Assembly (NCBI RefSeq): GCF_030552895.1
Contig: NZ_CP130649.1
Location: 1,674,001-1,738,000, forward strand
Length of the DNA stretch: 64,000 nucleotides
From: Tatumella ptyseos
Lineage (GTDB): Bacteria; Pseudomonadota; Gammaproteobacteria; Enterobacterales; Enterobacteriaceae
Direction of reading: 5' to 3'
Shown here: piece by piece, positions 17,389-27,811 of the stretch
Layout: every line of letters begins with the position of its first letter
Numbering within the stretch: the first letter of the stretch is position 1
Notes under the pieces: generated by a model
Database searches by the model: none
Told to the model about the DNA's origin: nothing
Seen by the model: the letters and a program-made list of their open reading frames with translations, nothing else
Translations under genes and position numbers: made by a program

Positions 17389-18198
17389 GTGAAATTTGTC
17401 TCTTTTAATATCAATGGCCTTCGCGCCCGCCCACACCAACTTGCTGCTTTGGTCGACCAACACCAACCTGACGTAATTGGGCTTCAAGAAACCAAAGTTC
17501 ACGATGATATGTTTCCACTTGCAGACGTTGAGGCCTTGGGGTATCACGTTTTCTATCATGGACAAAAAGGCCATTACGGTGTGGCATTGATGACGAAAGT
17601 TAAGCCTATCTCTGTACAAAAAGGCTTTATTACAGACGACGATGAGGCACAGCGTCGCATCATTATGGCTGAGATCCCCACCCCATCTGGCGAAAGTGTC
17701 GCGGTAATAAATGGCTACTTTCCTCAAGGCGAAAGTCGCGACCATCCCACTAAATTTCCGGCTAAACAAAAGTTTTATGCTGACCTAACCCAGCATCTAC
17801 GCACGCAACTCAAACCTGAACAACTTGTATTGGTCATGGGTGATGTCAATATTAGTGTGACTGACGACGATATTGGTATTGGTGAAGTTAACCGTAAGCG
17901 TTGGTTGAAAACGGGTAAATGCTCATTCTTACCTGAGGAACGCGAGTGGATGGACACTCTCTTAAGCTGGGGGTTAACGGATACATGGCGCCGAATCAAT
18001 CCTGAAGTTAATGACCAATTTTCTTGGTTTGACTACCGTTCAAAAGGCTTTGATGATAATCGCGGTTTACGCATTGATCTGTTACTCGCCAGTGCACCGT
18101 TAGATGCACGTCTCATCGCAAGTGGCATTGATTATCCCCTTCGTTCAATGGAAAAACCTTCTGACCATGCCCCAGTATGGTCAGAGTTTGATCTCTAA
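17389..18198 (+). CDS. xthA: Exonuclease III
   Basis: XthA is the main AP endonuclease and 3'-5' exonuclease in base-excision repair. The 269-residue protein (E. coli 268) keeps the active site: Glu34 in GLQETK, the GDVNIS Asp/Asn pair, RIDLLLAS and the final SDHAPVW His. The start is GTG with AGGA 8 bp upstream, giving the family N-terminus [17 protein letters not shown]. It is 84 bp after tRNA-Tyr without a clear terminator between them. Its stop overlaps the convergent topB stop by 4 bp. Confidence 0.97.
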   Translation: MKFVSFNINGLRARPHQLAALVDQHQPDVIGLQETKVHDDMFPLADVEALGYHVFYHGQKGHYGVALMTKVKPISVQKGFITDDDEAQRRIIMAEIPTPSGESVAVINGYFPQGESRDHPTKFPAKQKFYADLTQHLRTQLKPEQLVLVMGDVNISVTDDDIGIGEVNRKRWLKTGKCSFLPEEREWMDTLLSWGLTDTWRRINPEVNDQFSWFDYRSKGFDDNRGLRIDLLLASAPLDARLIASGIDYPLRSMEKPSDHAPVWSEFDL

Positions 18199-20105
18199 GC
18201 CTTTTTCGCCACCCGCTTTTTATAAGCGGGTTTTGCCGGTGAGTGTTTTGCTAATTCCCTTAACACTCGCGTTGGTGGCGTTTGTCGAGCGTGACTAATT
18301 AACTGATGTAATGTGTCAACCAGAGGTTGCATAAAGTCTTGGTAACGATATTGTTTCTCGCTAATACGGGTCAACGTCGATTCCCAATGAGCGGTCATGT
18401 CCGGTGCGGCTGAGGGTTGAGGTAATGCATGAATAAGACCTCGGCCCACAATGGTAGAATGAATATAACGGCCCTTTTTTTCTAAGAAACCGCGTTTAAA
18501 CAATAACTCAATAATCCCCGCTCGCGTTGCTTCTGTTCCCAAACCATCGGTTTCTCTGAGCACTTTTTTTAACGCCTTGTCTTGCACGAAACGTGCAATA
18601 CCTGTCATCGCAGACAATAAAGTCGCATCGGTGAAATGTCTTGGGGGCTGAGTCTTTTTCGCAACAACTTCCCCCCCTTGACACTGTAAAATGTCACCTT
18701 TCGCGACGACCGGTAAAACTGCCCCGTCGTTTTCTTCATCACGTTCTTTCGCTCCGAGGAGTACACGCCAGCCCGCACTAGAAAGAAAACGCGCCTTAGC
18801 CACGAATTTTCCCCCTGCTATCTCAAGCTCAATGACACATTTACGGTATTGCGCATCCTGTGCGAACTGCATCAGGTATTGGCGGGCAATTAATCCATAA
18901 ATATTCTTTTCATGTTCAGTAAGCTTGACGGTATTACGTTTAGCCGTAGGGATTATGGCGTGGTGTGCATCAACTTTTTTATCATCCCAGCAGCGATTGC
19001 GAAGACTGAGGTCAATCTCATCAGGTAACGACTGGTATTCGGAAAGATGGGTTTGTAGCGCATCGATGACAGATTGACGTCCAACGAAATGCTCTTCGGG
19101 GAGATAACGGCAATCTGAACGAGGATAAGTAATTAGCTTATGCGTCTCGTAAAGTTTTTGACAGATATCTAAAACTTGTTGCGCACCGAGATTAAACCGT
19201 TTTGCTGCTTCAATTTGTAGACTCGACAACGAGAATGGCAATGGAGCAATCTCACTCTCTGTTTTATTTTGGTAGTGCGTCACCTTAGCCGGTTGTTGCG
19301 TTATCCGCGCGACCACATGTTCAGCGAGACTTTGGTTCAGTAAACGACCTTCTTCATCCTGCCAGCCTTCGCAAGCATCACTAGGTACCCAAGTCGCCGT
19401 AAAAGGTTGGTTATCAGCCAAAACAAACGCTTTCACTTCGAAAAAGTCTTTGGCGATAAAATTCGCTATTTCTTCATCACGACGTACCACCAGCCCTAGC
19501 ACGGGGGTTTGCACTCTGCCGACCGATAAAACCCCATCGAAGCCTGCTTGACGTCCAAATAAAGTGTAAGCGCGTGTCATATTGATCCCATAAAGCCAAT
19601 CGGCTCGCGCTCTTGCCAGTGCAGAAATACATAACGGGGCAAATTCACTATTATTTCTCAGCTGCGTAATCGCCCGTTCAACGGCCTGTGGATTAAGATC
19701 ATTAATGAGACAGCGCTTTACACGCTGACGTTTTTCTGTCGGTAACCCTAAATAATCAATAACCTCATCAACTAATAACTGTCCTTCCCGATCTGGATCT
19801 CCAGCATGCACAACCTCTGTGGCATCAGCTAGAAGTTTTCCGATAGCGGTGAGCTGTTTCTTAACATCATTACGCGGGGTCAACTGCCATTTTTCAGGAA
19901 CAATGGGTAAATCCGCGAGCGCCCAACGTGCGTATCGCGGATCGTATAGATCGGGTTGTGCCTGTTCTAGAAGATGTCCAACACACCATGTGACCACATC
20001 TTTAGGACCACACTGTATGTAACCCTCTCCACGGCGGTGAGGCTTAGGGAGCACATCGGCAATGGCGCGGGCAAGACTGGGCTTTTCCGCAATAAACACT
20101 CGCAT
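18195..20105 (-). CDS. topB: DNA topoisomerase III
   Basis: A type IA topoisomerase that decatenates single-stranded and precatenane DNA. The 636-residue protein (E. coli 653) has the Toprim domain (1 to about 150, with [13 protein letters not shown] and [15 protein letters not shown]). The catalytic Tyr327 sits in [16 protein letters not shown]. The C-terminal Lys/Arg-rich tail is shorter than in E. coli, which accounts for the length difference. The start at 20105 follows the family. An ATG 12 bp earlier has its ribosome site almost touching the codon. Confidence 0.96.
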   Translation of the reverse strand: MRVFIAEKPSLARAIADVLPKPHRRGEGYIQCGPKDVVTWCVGHLLEQAQPDLYDPRYARWALADLPIVPEKWQLTPRNDVKKQLTAIGKLLADATEVVHAGDPDREGQLLVDEVIDYLGLPTEKRQRVKRCLINDLNPQAVERAITQLRNNSEFAPLCISALARARADWLYGINMTRAYTLFGRQAGFDGVLSVGRVQTPVLGLVVRRDEEIANFIAKDFFEVKAFVLADNQPFTATWVPSDACEGWQDEEGRLLNQSLAEHVVARITQQPAKVTHYQNKTESEIAPLPFSLSSLQIEAAKRFNLGAQQVLDICQKLYETHKLITYPRSDCRYLPEEHFVGRQSVIDALQTHLSEYQSLPDEIDLSLRNRCWDDKKVDAHHAIIPTAKRNTVKLTEHEKNIYGLIARQYLMQFAQDAQYRKCVIELEIAGGKFVAKARFLSSAGWRVLLGAKERDEENDGAVLPVVAKGDILQCQGGEVVAKKTQPPRHFTDATLLSAMTGIARFVQDKALKKVLRETDGLGTEATRAGIIELLFKRGFLEKKGRYIHSTIVGRGLIHALPQPSAAPDMTAHWESTLTRISEKQYRYQDFMQPLVDTLHQLISHARQTPPTRVLRELAKHSPAKPAYKKRVAKKA

Positions 20106-20198
20106 AGAAAAAGACATTCCTTAATCTTGGTAAAAAAAGAGTGACCGTTTAGCAGACAATCAACAGGCTACTATTACCGATTTTATAAAAATTTGCTG

Positions 20199-20750
20199 TC
20201 AGAATTCGCTGACATAGGGATCGAGATCAATAGGTTGTACGGGGGATACCGCGGAAAACTGCGGCGTACCCAGGTAAAGAAAACCGACTATTTTATCTTG
20301 AGGCTGGCAATGGAAAGCTTCGCGAACCTTAGGATGATCAGTCCATGCACCAGACCGCCAAATACCGTTGAATCCTTGTGCTTGGGCAGCCATTTGCATC
20401 GCCATCACGCTGCAGCCTGCACTCACCACTTGCTCCCATACCGGTACTTTATGATTTTCTTGGCAGCGAGCAACAACCGTAATAATGAGAGGCGCTCGGA
20501 AAGGTGCTTGAGTAGCTTTTTCGATGGCTTTATCGTCAAGCTGATCATCAATGGAAAGCTGACGCAGTAAGTGACTAAAACGTTGTAAACCCTCACCCTG
20601 TATCAGTGAAAAATGCCAAGGTTTGAGTCCGCCATGATCGGGTGCACGGGCCCCAGCTTGTAATATTGCCTCGAGCATTTCACCCTCTGGGGCTGGAGCG
20701 GTTAATCGAGAGACCGAACGGCGCTGTAAGAGTAACTCTAATGAATCCAT
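20199..20750 (-). CDS. ydjA: Nitroreductase family protein YdjA
   Basis: A small FMN-dependent nitroreductase-fold protein of 183 residues, the same length as E. coli YdjA. Family segments are [16 protein letters not shown] at the N-terminus (FMN phosphate contact), [12 protein letters not shown] and [11 protein letters not shown]. The physiological substrate is not known for YdjA, which is a minimal member of the family. Located between topB and divergent sppA, as sppA-ydjA are in E. coli. Confidence 0.93.
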   Translation of the reverse strand: MDSLELLLQRRSVSRLTAPAPEGEMLEAILQAGARAPDHGGLKPWHFSLIQGEGLQRFSHLLRQLSIDDQLDDKAIEKATQAPFRAPLIITVVARCQENHKVPVWEQVVSAGCSVMAMQMAAQAQGFNGIWRSGAWTDHPKVREAFHCQPQDKIVGFLYLGTPQFSAVSPVQPIDLDPYVSEF

Positions 20751-20918
20751 GCTATTCCCCTTAACGGTAGTGGTTGGTTGAAGTCTGACATATCAATAGG
20801 CTTTGTAACAGTATTTGATGATTAACTGCTGACTTTTCACCCTGGTCTAATTAGGATAGATGACAAGTTTTTCTTTGGACCGTCTAAGTATTAGATTTTA
20901 TTAATAAATGGAGAATTT

Positions 20919-22787
20919 ATGCGCACTGCGTGGCGAATTATAGTCAGGGTTTTGAGTAGCCTATGGCGTGTTATCAATTTCATAAGAGAGTGTATTCTAA
21001 ATCTTTTCTTACTCGTGCTAATTTTATGCGGGATAGCACTTTGGGGCCTGTTTTCTCACGAATCAACACCCACCCGTACAGTTAATACTACGCAAGCGCT
21101 AGTAGTAAACCTCAATGGCGTGATCGTGGAACAGCCGTCGCAAGATAAAAAAATCTCCAAGCTTCTAGGGCAAGAGCTTCTGGGAACAAATAGTAAACTT
21201 CGTCAGGAAAATGCACTCTTCGAATTAGTGGATACTATTCGTGAAGCTAAAAGTGATAAGTCTATTACTGGGATAGTGCTCGACCTGCACAATTTCGCAG
21301 GTGGCGATCAGCCAGCATTGAATTATCTCGGTAAAGCCTTAAAGGAATTTAGTGCATCGGGTAAGCCCATCTATGCTTATGGGGATAATTTTACCCAAGG
21401 ACAGTACTATCTCGCCAGTTATGCTAATCATATCTATCTTTCTCCGCAGGGAGCCGTAGACCTTCATGGTATGGCAACCAATAGTCTCTATTTTAAAGCG
21501 CTATTAGATAAGCTCAAAGTCTCCTCACACGTGTTTCGTGTCGGGACTTACAAATCTGCCGTTGAACCCTTCCTTCGTGACGATATGTCCCCTGCTGCGC
21601 GCGACGCGGATACACGTTGGATTACTCAATTATGGGAAAGCTATCTGCAGACAGTTTCGGCAAATCGTCATTTAACACCACAGGAGGTTTTCCCGGGTGC
21701 TGAGGCTATCATCACCGCTCTGAAAGCGAATGGTGGCGATACGGCCAAGTACGCGTTAGCAACCCATTTGGTTGATGGTTTAAAAAGCCATGCTGACGTA
21801 GAGCAAGAATTGAGTAAGACTTTCGGTTGGGATAATCAGCAAAAGTCGTTTAAACAAGTCAGTATCTATGACTATACCCCCCCTGCCAAAACGAATAGTG
21901 ATAAACCTAATATTGCGGTAATTGTCGCAAATGGCGCCATCATGGATGGGCCAGCCAGTGATGGAAATGTTGGAGGCGAAACGACTGCACAACAAATCAG
22001 AGAAGCTCGCCTCGATCCTGCAATCAAAGCCATTATCCTGCGTGTAAATAGTCCTGGTGGGAGTGTTACCGCGTCCGAGCAAATCCGCGAAGAGTTAGTT
22101 GCGGCGAAAACGGCAGGTAAACCTATTGTTGTCTCAATGGGCGGTCTAGCCGCATCAGGGGGATATTGGATCTCAACCCCTGCCGACTACATTATCGCTA
22201 GTCCGACAACACTGACCGGTTCAATCGGTATCTTTGGTGTAATTAATACCGTAGAGAATACCTTGGGCTCAGTTGGCGTCCATACTGATGGTGTATCGAC
22301 CTCACCGCTTGCCGATATTTCAATGACTAAGGCATTACCGGATCAAGTGACCCAAATGATGCAACTCACCATTGAAAACGGCTATCGTCATTTTATCAAC
22401 TTGGTTGCTCAGTCTCGTCACAAAACGCCAGAACAGGTCAATGAAATCGGCCAAGGACACGTTTGGACGGGTGAAGATGCGAAACAAAACGGGCTTGTCG
22501 ATGCTTTAGGTGACTTTGATGATGCGGTGAGCAAAGCACAATCCTTAGCGCACCTGCAAAAAGCCTCCCTCAAGTGGGTACAACAAGATCCCTCTTGGAT
22601 GGATACGTTATTCTCACAGATGCAAGCCTCCGTTTCGGCCCGACTTCCCGATCAGGTGAAGGCTTGGTTACCGGCTCCTTTGTCAGAAGTGATAAGTAAA
22701 GCTCAACAACAGCCTGGACTTTTTAATCAGCAAGGCGACCCACAAAATCGTTACGCTTGGTGCGTCAACTGCGGAGTCATCAATTAA
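20919..22787 (+). CDS. sppA: Signal peptide peptidase SppA (protease IV)
   Basis: SppA degrades cleaved signal peptides in the inner membrane, facing the periplasm. The 622-residue protein (E. coli 618) has one N-terminal transmembrane helix (about 26-46) and tandem SppA domains. The catalytic Lys212 (VGTYKSAVEPF) and Ser413 (LAASGGYWIS) are both present and correctly spaced for the Ser-Lys dyad shared between the two halves. GGAG lies 6 bp before the ATG. Followed by its own terminator. Confidence 0.97.
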   Translation: MRTAWRIIVRVLSSLWRVINFIRECILNLFLLVLILCGIALWGLFSHESTPTRTVNTTQALVVNLNGVIVEQPSQDKKISKLLGQELLGTNSKLRQENALFELVDTIREAKSDKSITGIVLDLHNFAGGDQPALNYLGKALKEFSASGKPIYAYGDNFTQGQYYLASYANHIYLSPQGAVDLHGMATNSLYFKALLDKLKVSSHVFRVGTYKSAVEPFLRDDMSPAARDADTRWITQLWESYLQTVSANRHLTPQEVFPGAEAIITALKANGGDTAKYALATHLVDGLKSHADVEQELSKTFGWDNQQKSFKQVSIYDYTPPAKTNSDKPNIAVIVANGAIMDGPASDGNVGGETTAQQIREARLDPAIKAIILRVNSPGGSVTASEQIREELVAAKTAGKPIVVSMGGLAASGGYWISTPADYIIASPTTLTGSIGIFGVINTVENTLGSVGVHTDGVSTSPLADISMTKALPDQVTQMMQLTIENGYRHFINLVAQSRHKTPEQVNEIGQGHVWTGEDAKQNGLVDALGDFDDAVSKAQSLAHLQKASLKWVQQDPSWMDTLFSQMQASVSARLPDQVKAWLPAPLSEVISKAQQQPGLFNQQGDPQNRYAWCVNCGVIN

Positions 22788-22792
22788 CACTC

Positions 22793-22825
22793 ATAGCCCG
22801 ACATTCGTCGGGCTATATTTCTTCT
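22793..22825 (+). terminator. Terminator of sppA
   Basis: ATAGCCCGAC (22793-22802) pairs perfectly with GTCGGGCTAT (22807-22816) around a 4-nt loop, followed by ATTTCTTCT. It is 6 bp past the sppA stop. Confidence 0.75.
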
Positions 22826-22884
22826 CCTGAAGTTTCTATACTCCAGCATAATTTTTTACTTTGTCCCGCTATTCGGAATTCGTT

Positions 22885-23895
22885 ATGCAGAAAAAAAATA
22901 TTTATGTCGCCTACACTGGTGGAACCATTGGCATGCAGCGTTCCGCTCACGGTTATATTCCAGTCTCAGGGCATTTACAGCAGCAGTTAGAGTTAATGCC
23001 AGAATTCCATCGTCAAGAAATGCCTGCTTTCACCATTCACGAATATACGCCGTTAATGGACTCCTCCGATATGACTCCGGCGGATTGGCAAGTCATTGCT
23101 GAGGATATTCGCACCCATTACGACGAATACGATGGCTTCGTGATTCTTCATGGCACAGACACCATGGCTTTTACCGCATCGGCGCTCTCTTTCATGCTGG
23201 AAAACCTTGGAAAACCGGTTATTGTGACAGGGTCACAAATTCCTCTCGCAGAGTTGCGTTCAGATGGTCAGCAAAACTTGCTCAATGCGTTATATGTCGC
23301 AGCCAATTATCCAATTAGTGAAGTAGGATTATTTTTTAATAACACCTTATTTCGCGGTAATCGTACCACCAAAGCCCATGCGGATGGTTTTAATGCTTTT
23401 GCATCCCCGAACCTCTCGCCATTGTTAGAGGCAGGTATTCATATAAAAAAATTGAATACAACACCAGTACCGGCTCAGCAAGGTGAACTTATTGTCCATC
23501 CAATTACCCCTCAACCGATTGGCGTAGTCACCATCTATCCAGGAATTTCTCCCGATGTTGTGAGCAATTTCCTCCGTCAACCGGTCAAAGCATTAATTCT
23601 ACGCTCGTACGGTGTCGGAAACGCCCCGCAATCTGCAGCGTTTATTGCGGTATTAGCAGAAGCCTATGAACGTGGCATAGTGGTGGTTAATCTCACTCAA
23701 TGTATGTCTGGTAAGGTAAATATGGGGGGATATGCGACCGGAAATGCTTTGGAGCAAGCTGGAGTCGTTAGCGGTAGCGACTTAACAGTGGAAGCTGCAC
23801 TAACTAAGTTACATTATTTACTCTCTCAACAACTCTCTGCAGAAGAAATTCGAGTGCTGATGCGACGCAACCTACGCGGTGAACTCAGCGATTAA
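22885..23895 (+). CDS. ansA: L-asparaginase I (cytoplasmic)
   Basis: AnsA hydrolyses asparagine to aspartate and ammonia in the cytoplasm. The 336-residue protein (E. coli 338) has no signal peptide. It shows both nucleophile motifs of the family: YTGGTIGM near residue 10 and LHGTDTMAFTA near 90. The allosteric and tetramer segments NLTQCMSGKVNMGGYATGNAL are conserved. The start at 22885 was chosen by alignment; the ribosome site (GGA) is weak. A TTG start at 22861 would add eight unconserved residues. Confidence 0.96.
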   Translation: MQKKNIYVAYTGGTIGMQRSAHGYIPVSGHLQQQLELMPEFHRQEMPAFTIHEYTPLMDSSDMTPADWQVIAEDIRTHYDEYDGFVILHGTDTMAFTASALSFMLENLGKPVIVTGSQIPLAELRSDGQQNLLNALYVAANYPISEVGLFFNNTLFRGNRTTKAHADGFNAFASPNLSPLLEAGIHIKKLNTTPVPAQQGELIVHPITPQPIGVVTIYPGISPDVVSNFLRQPVKALILRSYGVGNAPQSAAFIAVLAEAYERGIVVVNLTQCMSGKVNMGGYATGNALEQAGVVSGSDLTVEAALTKLHYLLSQQLSAEEIRVLMRRNLRGELSD

Positions 23896-23926
23896 GAAGT
23901 AAGGGTGCTTTGGCGCACCCTTTCTT

Positions 23927-24208
23927 TCAATCGAGTTTGATACGGGTTATATCGTCGACTATTCCAAACTCTTCTTTGAGTTGTCGCTTACTTTTCATCA
24001 CCATCTCTCCCCCTTTAGCCACTGACATATGCTGGGGGTTATCATTATGGCGAGCTTGCCACAACAGGACAAGCTGCAAAGTGTGCTCTTTTTGCTGGGA
24101 CGTCAATGCCACACCATCCGGCCATTTACCCGTCTCAGTGGCCATTACTAGGCGTTGGTACACTTCTGGGGTCATCTCGGCTAATACACGCTGTAAATCG
24201 GCACTCAT
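23927..24208 (-). CDS. yeaC: YeaC family protein (DUF1315)
   Basis: A 93-residue cytoplasmic protein of unknown function. The family core MTPEVYQRLVMATETGKWPDG, in two adjoining parts, and LQLVLLWQARHN are clear. The start at 24208 has AGG 7 bp upstream. It begins 7 bp after the msrB stop on the same strand, so msrB-yeaC form one transcript, as in E. coli. Confidence 0.88.
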   Translation of the reverse strand: MSADLQRVLAEMTPEVYQRLVMATETGKWPDGVALTSQQKEHTLQLVLLWQARHNDNPQHMSVAKGGEMVMKSKRQLKEEFGIVDDITRIKLD

Positions 24209-24215
24209 TTCAAGC

Positions 24216-24617
24216 CTATCCTTTCGTTTGACTACCATGAGTATCAGTGAAGTTTAAGGATGCCGAATTCACACAATATCGTTCACCACTCGGTTGAGGA
24301 CCATCGGGGAAAACATGCCCTAAATGCGCATCACACTGTCCACAGCGAATTTCGATACGATGCATATTGTGGCTGTCGTCATCTAAATAACGTATAGCAT
24401 CATCCGAAACCGGTTGATAAAAACTTGGCCATCCACAGCCAGAATCGTATTTTGTATCAGAGTAAAATAATGGTGCTTGGCAGACGATACAATGGTAATA
24501 GCCTTCTTCCTGATTGTGTAGTAGTGCTCCACTAAACGGAGGTTCTGTTCCTCGTTCCTGCGTGACATAGCGTTGCATTTCATTGAGTGAAGATAAAGAG
24601 GGTGACTCGTTGCTCAT
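24216..24617 (-). CDS. msrB: Peptide-methionine (R)-S-oxide reductase MsrB
   Basis: MsrB reduces the R form of methionine sulfoxide in proteins, with thioredoxin as electron donor. The 133-residue protein (E. coli 137) carries zinc-binding CxxC pairs at Cys43/Cys46 and Cys92/Cys95, the catalytic Cys115 in [10 protein letters not shown] and Cys61 in the GCGWPSF loop. AGGAT lies 7 bp before the ATG at 24617; an ATG at 24641 is unconserved. It is divergent from gapA. Confidence 0.96.
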   Translation of the reverse strand: MSNESPSLSSLNEMQRYVTQERGTEPPFSGALLHNQEEGYYHCIVCQAPLFYSDTKYDSGCGWPSFYQPVSDDAIRYLDDDSHNMHRIEIRCGQCDAHLGHVFPDGPQPSGERYCVNSASLNFTDTHGSQTKG

Positions 24618-24769
24618 AATTGATCCTACTAAACAGTTCAAGTCATCATTATAACAAACTCATAACAAATTGGTCTTTTTTTTCGACCATAACGTCCAAA
24701 CTCTTCTCAAAAACCCTTTTTTGTAAAAACCTGATAATTGATTTCCCACAGTTATTGACACGATTAAGC

Positions 24770-24797
24770 TTGACGTATGAAGCGGTTTTTGTAATTT
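24770..24797 (+). promoter_or_regulatory. Probable gapA promoter
   Basis: TTGACG (24770-24775) and TAATTT (24792-24797) are 16 bp apart and end 43 bp before the gapA start codon. A second TTGACA at 24755-24760 may belong to another start site. The call rests on consensus match only. Confidence 0.5.
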
Positions 24798-24828
24798 TAC
24801 TGCCAACCTTTTATTCACTATCAAATAG

Positions 24829-25839
<1,011 letters not shown>

Positions 25840-25857
25840 AATCTAAGTATTGTGAAT

Positions 25858-25885
25858 AAGGGCGACTTAGGTCGCCCTTTTTTTT
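25858..25885 (+). terminator. Terminator between gapA and yeaD
   Basis: AAGGGCGAC (25858-25866) pairs with GTCGCCCTT (25871-25879) around a 4-nt loop and is followed by a long T tract. The T tract directly abuts the GGAG ribosome site of yeaD, so yeaD depends on read-through or its own promoter. Confidence 0.85.
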
Positions 25886-25896
25886 GGAGAATTTCA

Positions 25897-26772
25897 ATGC
25901 AATCATCCCTTTTTACACTCCCGATCTCGGAGCAACTTTCTCCCTTCTGCTCTCTTCGTCGACAAGGTGAGTTAACACTGCTTATCATTGAACACACTGA
26001 ATTCCGTGCCGCCTTCTCACTGCAAGGTGGTCAACTCATCGCATGGCAACCTAATAACCAACCTGCGGTGATCTGGTTAAGCGACCAGACTGAATTTACG
26101 CAAGGAAAAGCAATCCGTGGCGGCATTCCCATTTGCTGGCCGTGGTTTGGTCCAGCGGGCAAGCCATCCCATGGTTTTGCACGAACGTCTGAGTGGCAGC
26201 TAATTAATTGCGAAGAATCTGCTCAGCAGGTAAAAGTGACGATGCGCTTAACTGCCACGCCTGAAACGCACAAAATTTGGCCCCATGATTTTGAATTAAC
26301 GTTAGTCGCTCTATTGAGTGCCGAGTCTAGCCGGATTACGTTACGCATTACAGGAAACATAGAAACGACGGCGGCTTTACATAGCTATTTCCACGTCGGC
26401 GATAGTGAAACGGCAAGGGTCAGCGGCTTAGGCGAATATTACATTGATAAAGTCAAGGGCAATACGTTAGCGTCTCAGCAGGGTGAGCAGACCTATCAAG
26501 GTGAAGTGGACCGTATCTTTACCCATCCCGCAGCTGAATCATTATTGAAAGACCCTCAGCTTAAGCGTGCACTAAAAATCGAACACGAAGGTTTAAGTGA
26601 CGTTGTCACTTGGAATCCTGGCGCAACGCTTTGTCACTCGATGGCTGATATGAGCGATGACGGCTATAAAACGATGGTTTGTGTGGAAACTGCCCGGATA
26701 AGCCAGCCATTTGTTACAACGACTACCACCCCTGCCGAGTTAACGGTCACCATTACCCCACTACCCTGGTAA
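25897..26772 (+). CDS. yeaD: Aldose-1-epimerase-like protein YeaD (glucose-6-phosphate 1-epimerase family)
   Basis: A 291-residue cytoplasmic beta-sandwich protein (E. coli YeaD 294) of the hexose-6-phosphate mutarotase family. The family catalyses exchange of the anomers of glucose-6-phosphate. Conserved blocks include QGGQLIAWQP, IRGGIPICWPWFGP, the catalytic His region ALHSYFHVGD and VVTWNPGA. GGAG lies 8 bp before the ATG at 25897. It directly follows gapA as in E. coli. The substrate in vivo is inferred from the family. Confidence 0.93.
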   Translation: MQSSLFTLPISEQLSPFCSLRRQGELTLLIIEHTEFRAAFSLQGGQLIAWQPNNQPAVIWLSDQTEFTQGKAIRGGIPICWPWFGPAGKPSHGFARTSEWQLINCEESAQQVKVTMRLTATPETHKIWPHDFELTLVALLSAESSRITLRITGNIETTAALHSYFHVGDSETARVSGLGEYYIDKVKGNTLASQQGEQTYQGEVDRIFTHPAAESLLKDPQLKRALKIEHEGLSDVVTWNPGATLCHSMADMSDDGYKTMVCVETARISQPFVTTTTTPAELTVTITPLPW

Positions 26773-26775
26773 GAA

Positions 26776-26805
26776 AACTCTCCCAAAGCGGGCTTTGGGA
26801 GAGTT
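26776..26805. terminator. Bidirectional terminator between yeaD and mipA
   Basis: AACTCTCCCAAAG (26776-26788) pairs perfectly with CTTTGGGAGAGTT (26793-26805) around CGGG. It lies between two convergent genes and is followed by T-rich sequence on both strands. Confidence 0.8.
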
Positions 26806-26809
26806 AATT

Positions 26810-27562
26810 TTAAAACTGGTAATTAACGCCTGTCCAAACCGTTGTTTGACCAGATTTATCGACCATTGAACTATGCTTAATCTCATTATCGAAATGGGTA
26901 TAACGAGCACCTGCCACAATCGTCCAATCACGAGTCAATTGATACGTTGCACTGATATCAACATAAGGTGACCAGCTATCATCGGCTTTGTAGCGATCAA
27001 TTCCGGTACGACGAGATTCTTTTTCTGAGACACCGTAGTAATAATCGGTTTGATTAGCACTCTGCCATGTTACCCCGGCACCAGGAATCAAAGAAAGCGC
27101 ACCGAATTGTAACGGATAATGATAATTAGTGTCCCATACCAATCCATTACTTTCATTAAGTACATCACCCGTCAACGCAGTTTTTACTACACCCCAGGTG
27201 GCAACATGAGTCCACTCTCCACCCATCATCATTGTGAGATGACGTTTGTCGAGGCCACGCATCGCACTATGATGGGCACGGTGTGGATTAAAATATTGCC
27301 CAGTCGTGTTCGCAATAATTGAAAATTGGTCAGCTTCGCCATGATAGAGGTAATAACCAGCCTCTAAGCCATGAAAGAAAACGTTCTCATCTTGATAATT
27401 AATTAACGGAAACGGGACTGTCCGATCTTTTGTATTATGATAAGGCGATTCGGACCATAGTGCGGCAACTCCTACTGAAAGAGGTTGAGCTAACAGGTCC
27501 TGTGAAAATAAGAGGTTCGCGCCAACCAACGAGGCGGCTAATAAGTACGTTTTTTTTATCAT
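26810..27562 (-). CDS. mipA: MipA/OmpV family outer membrane protein
   Basis: MipA is an outer-membrane scaffold that in E. coli links the transglycosylase MltA to PBP1B. The 250-residue protein (E. coli 248) has a signal peptide, about residues 1-26, ending LLAQ. A barrel of alternating strands follows and the protein ends with YQF. Segments such as GLEAGYYLY and WSPYVDISATYQLTRDW fit the OmpV family. Location next to yeaD matches the E. coli order, which supports the name. Confidence 0.9.
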   Translation of the reverse strand: MIKKTYLLAASLVGANLLFSQDLLAQPLSVGVAALWSESPYHNTKDRTVPFPLINYQDENVFFHGLEAGYYLYHGEADQFSIIANTTGQYFNPHRAHHSAMRGLDKRHLTMMMGGEWTHVATWGVVKTALTGDVLNESNGLVWDTNYHYPLQFGALSLIPGAGVTWQSANQTDYYYGVSEKESRRTGIDRYKADDSWSPYVDISATYQLTRDWTIVAGARYTHFDNEIKHSSMVDKSGQTTVWTGVNYQF

Positions 27563-27811
27563 GTTTACATCCTGAGTTAACTAACTTCCTAAGATTACTC
27601 ACACTAAAATGATATTTTAGCGATATCTTCTTATCGAATTTTGATCATATAGGGCTTATTCATTTCGAAACTAGCTTTTTATTCTGAAGTTATGCATTTC
27701 GCACCAAAAATCAGGGTTTTCTTATTCTCCACTTCGTTAATAAGCGCCACACAGATTGCCTAAATTATGTAATACTCTGATATCTTCAGCAGGTGTAAGG
27801 GATGAGCCACT

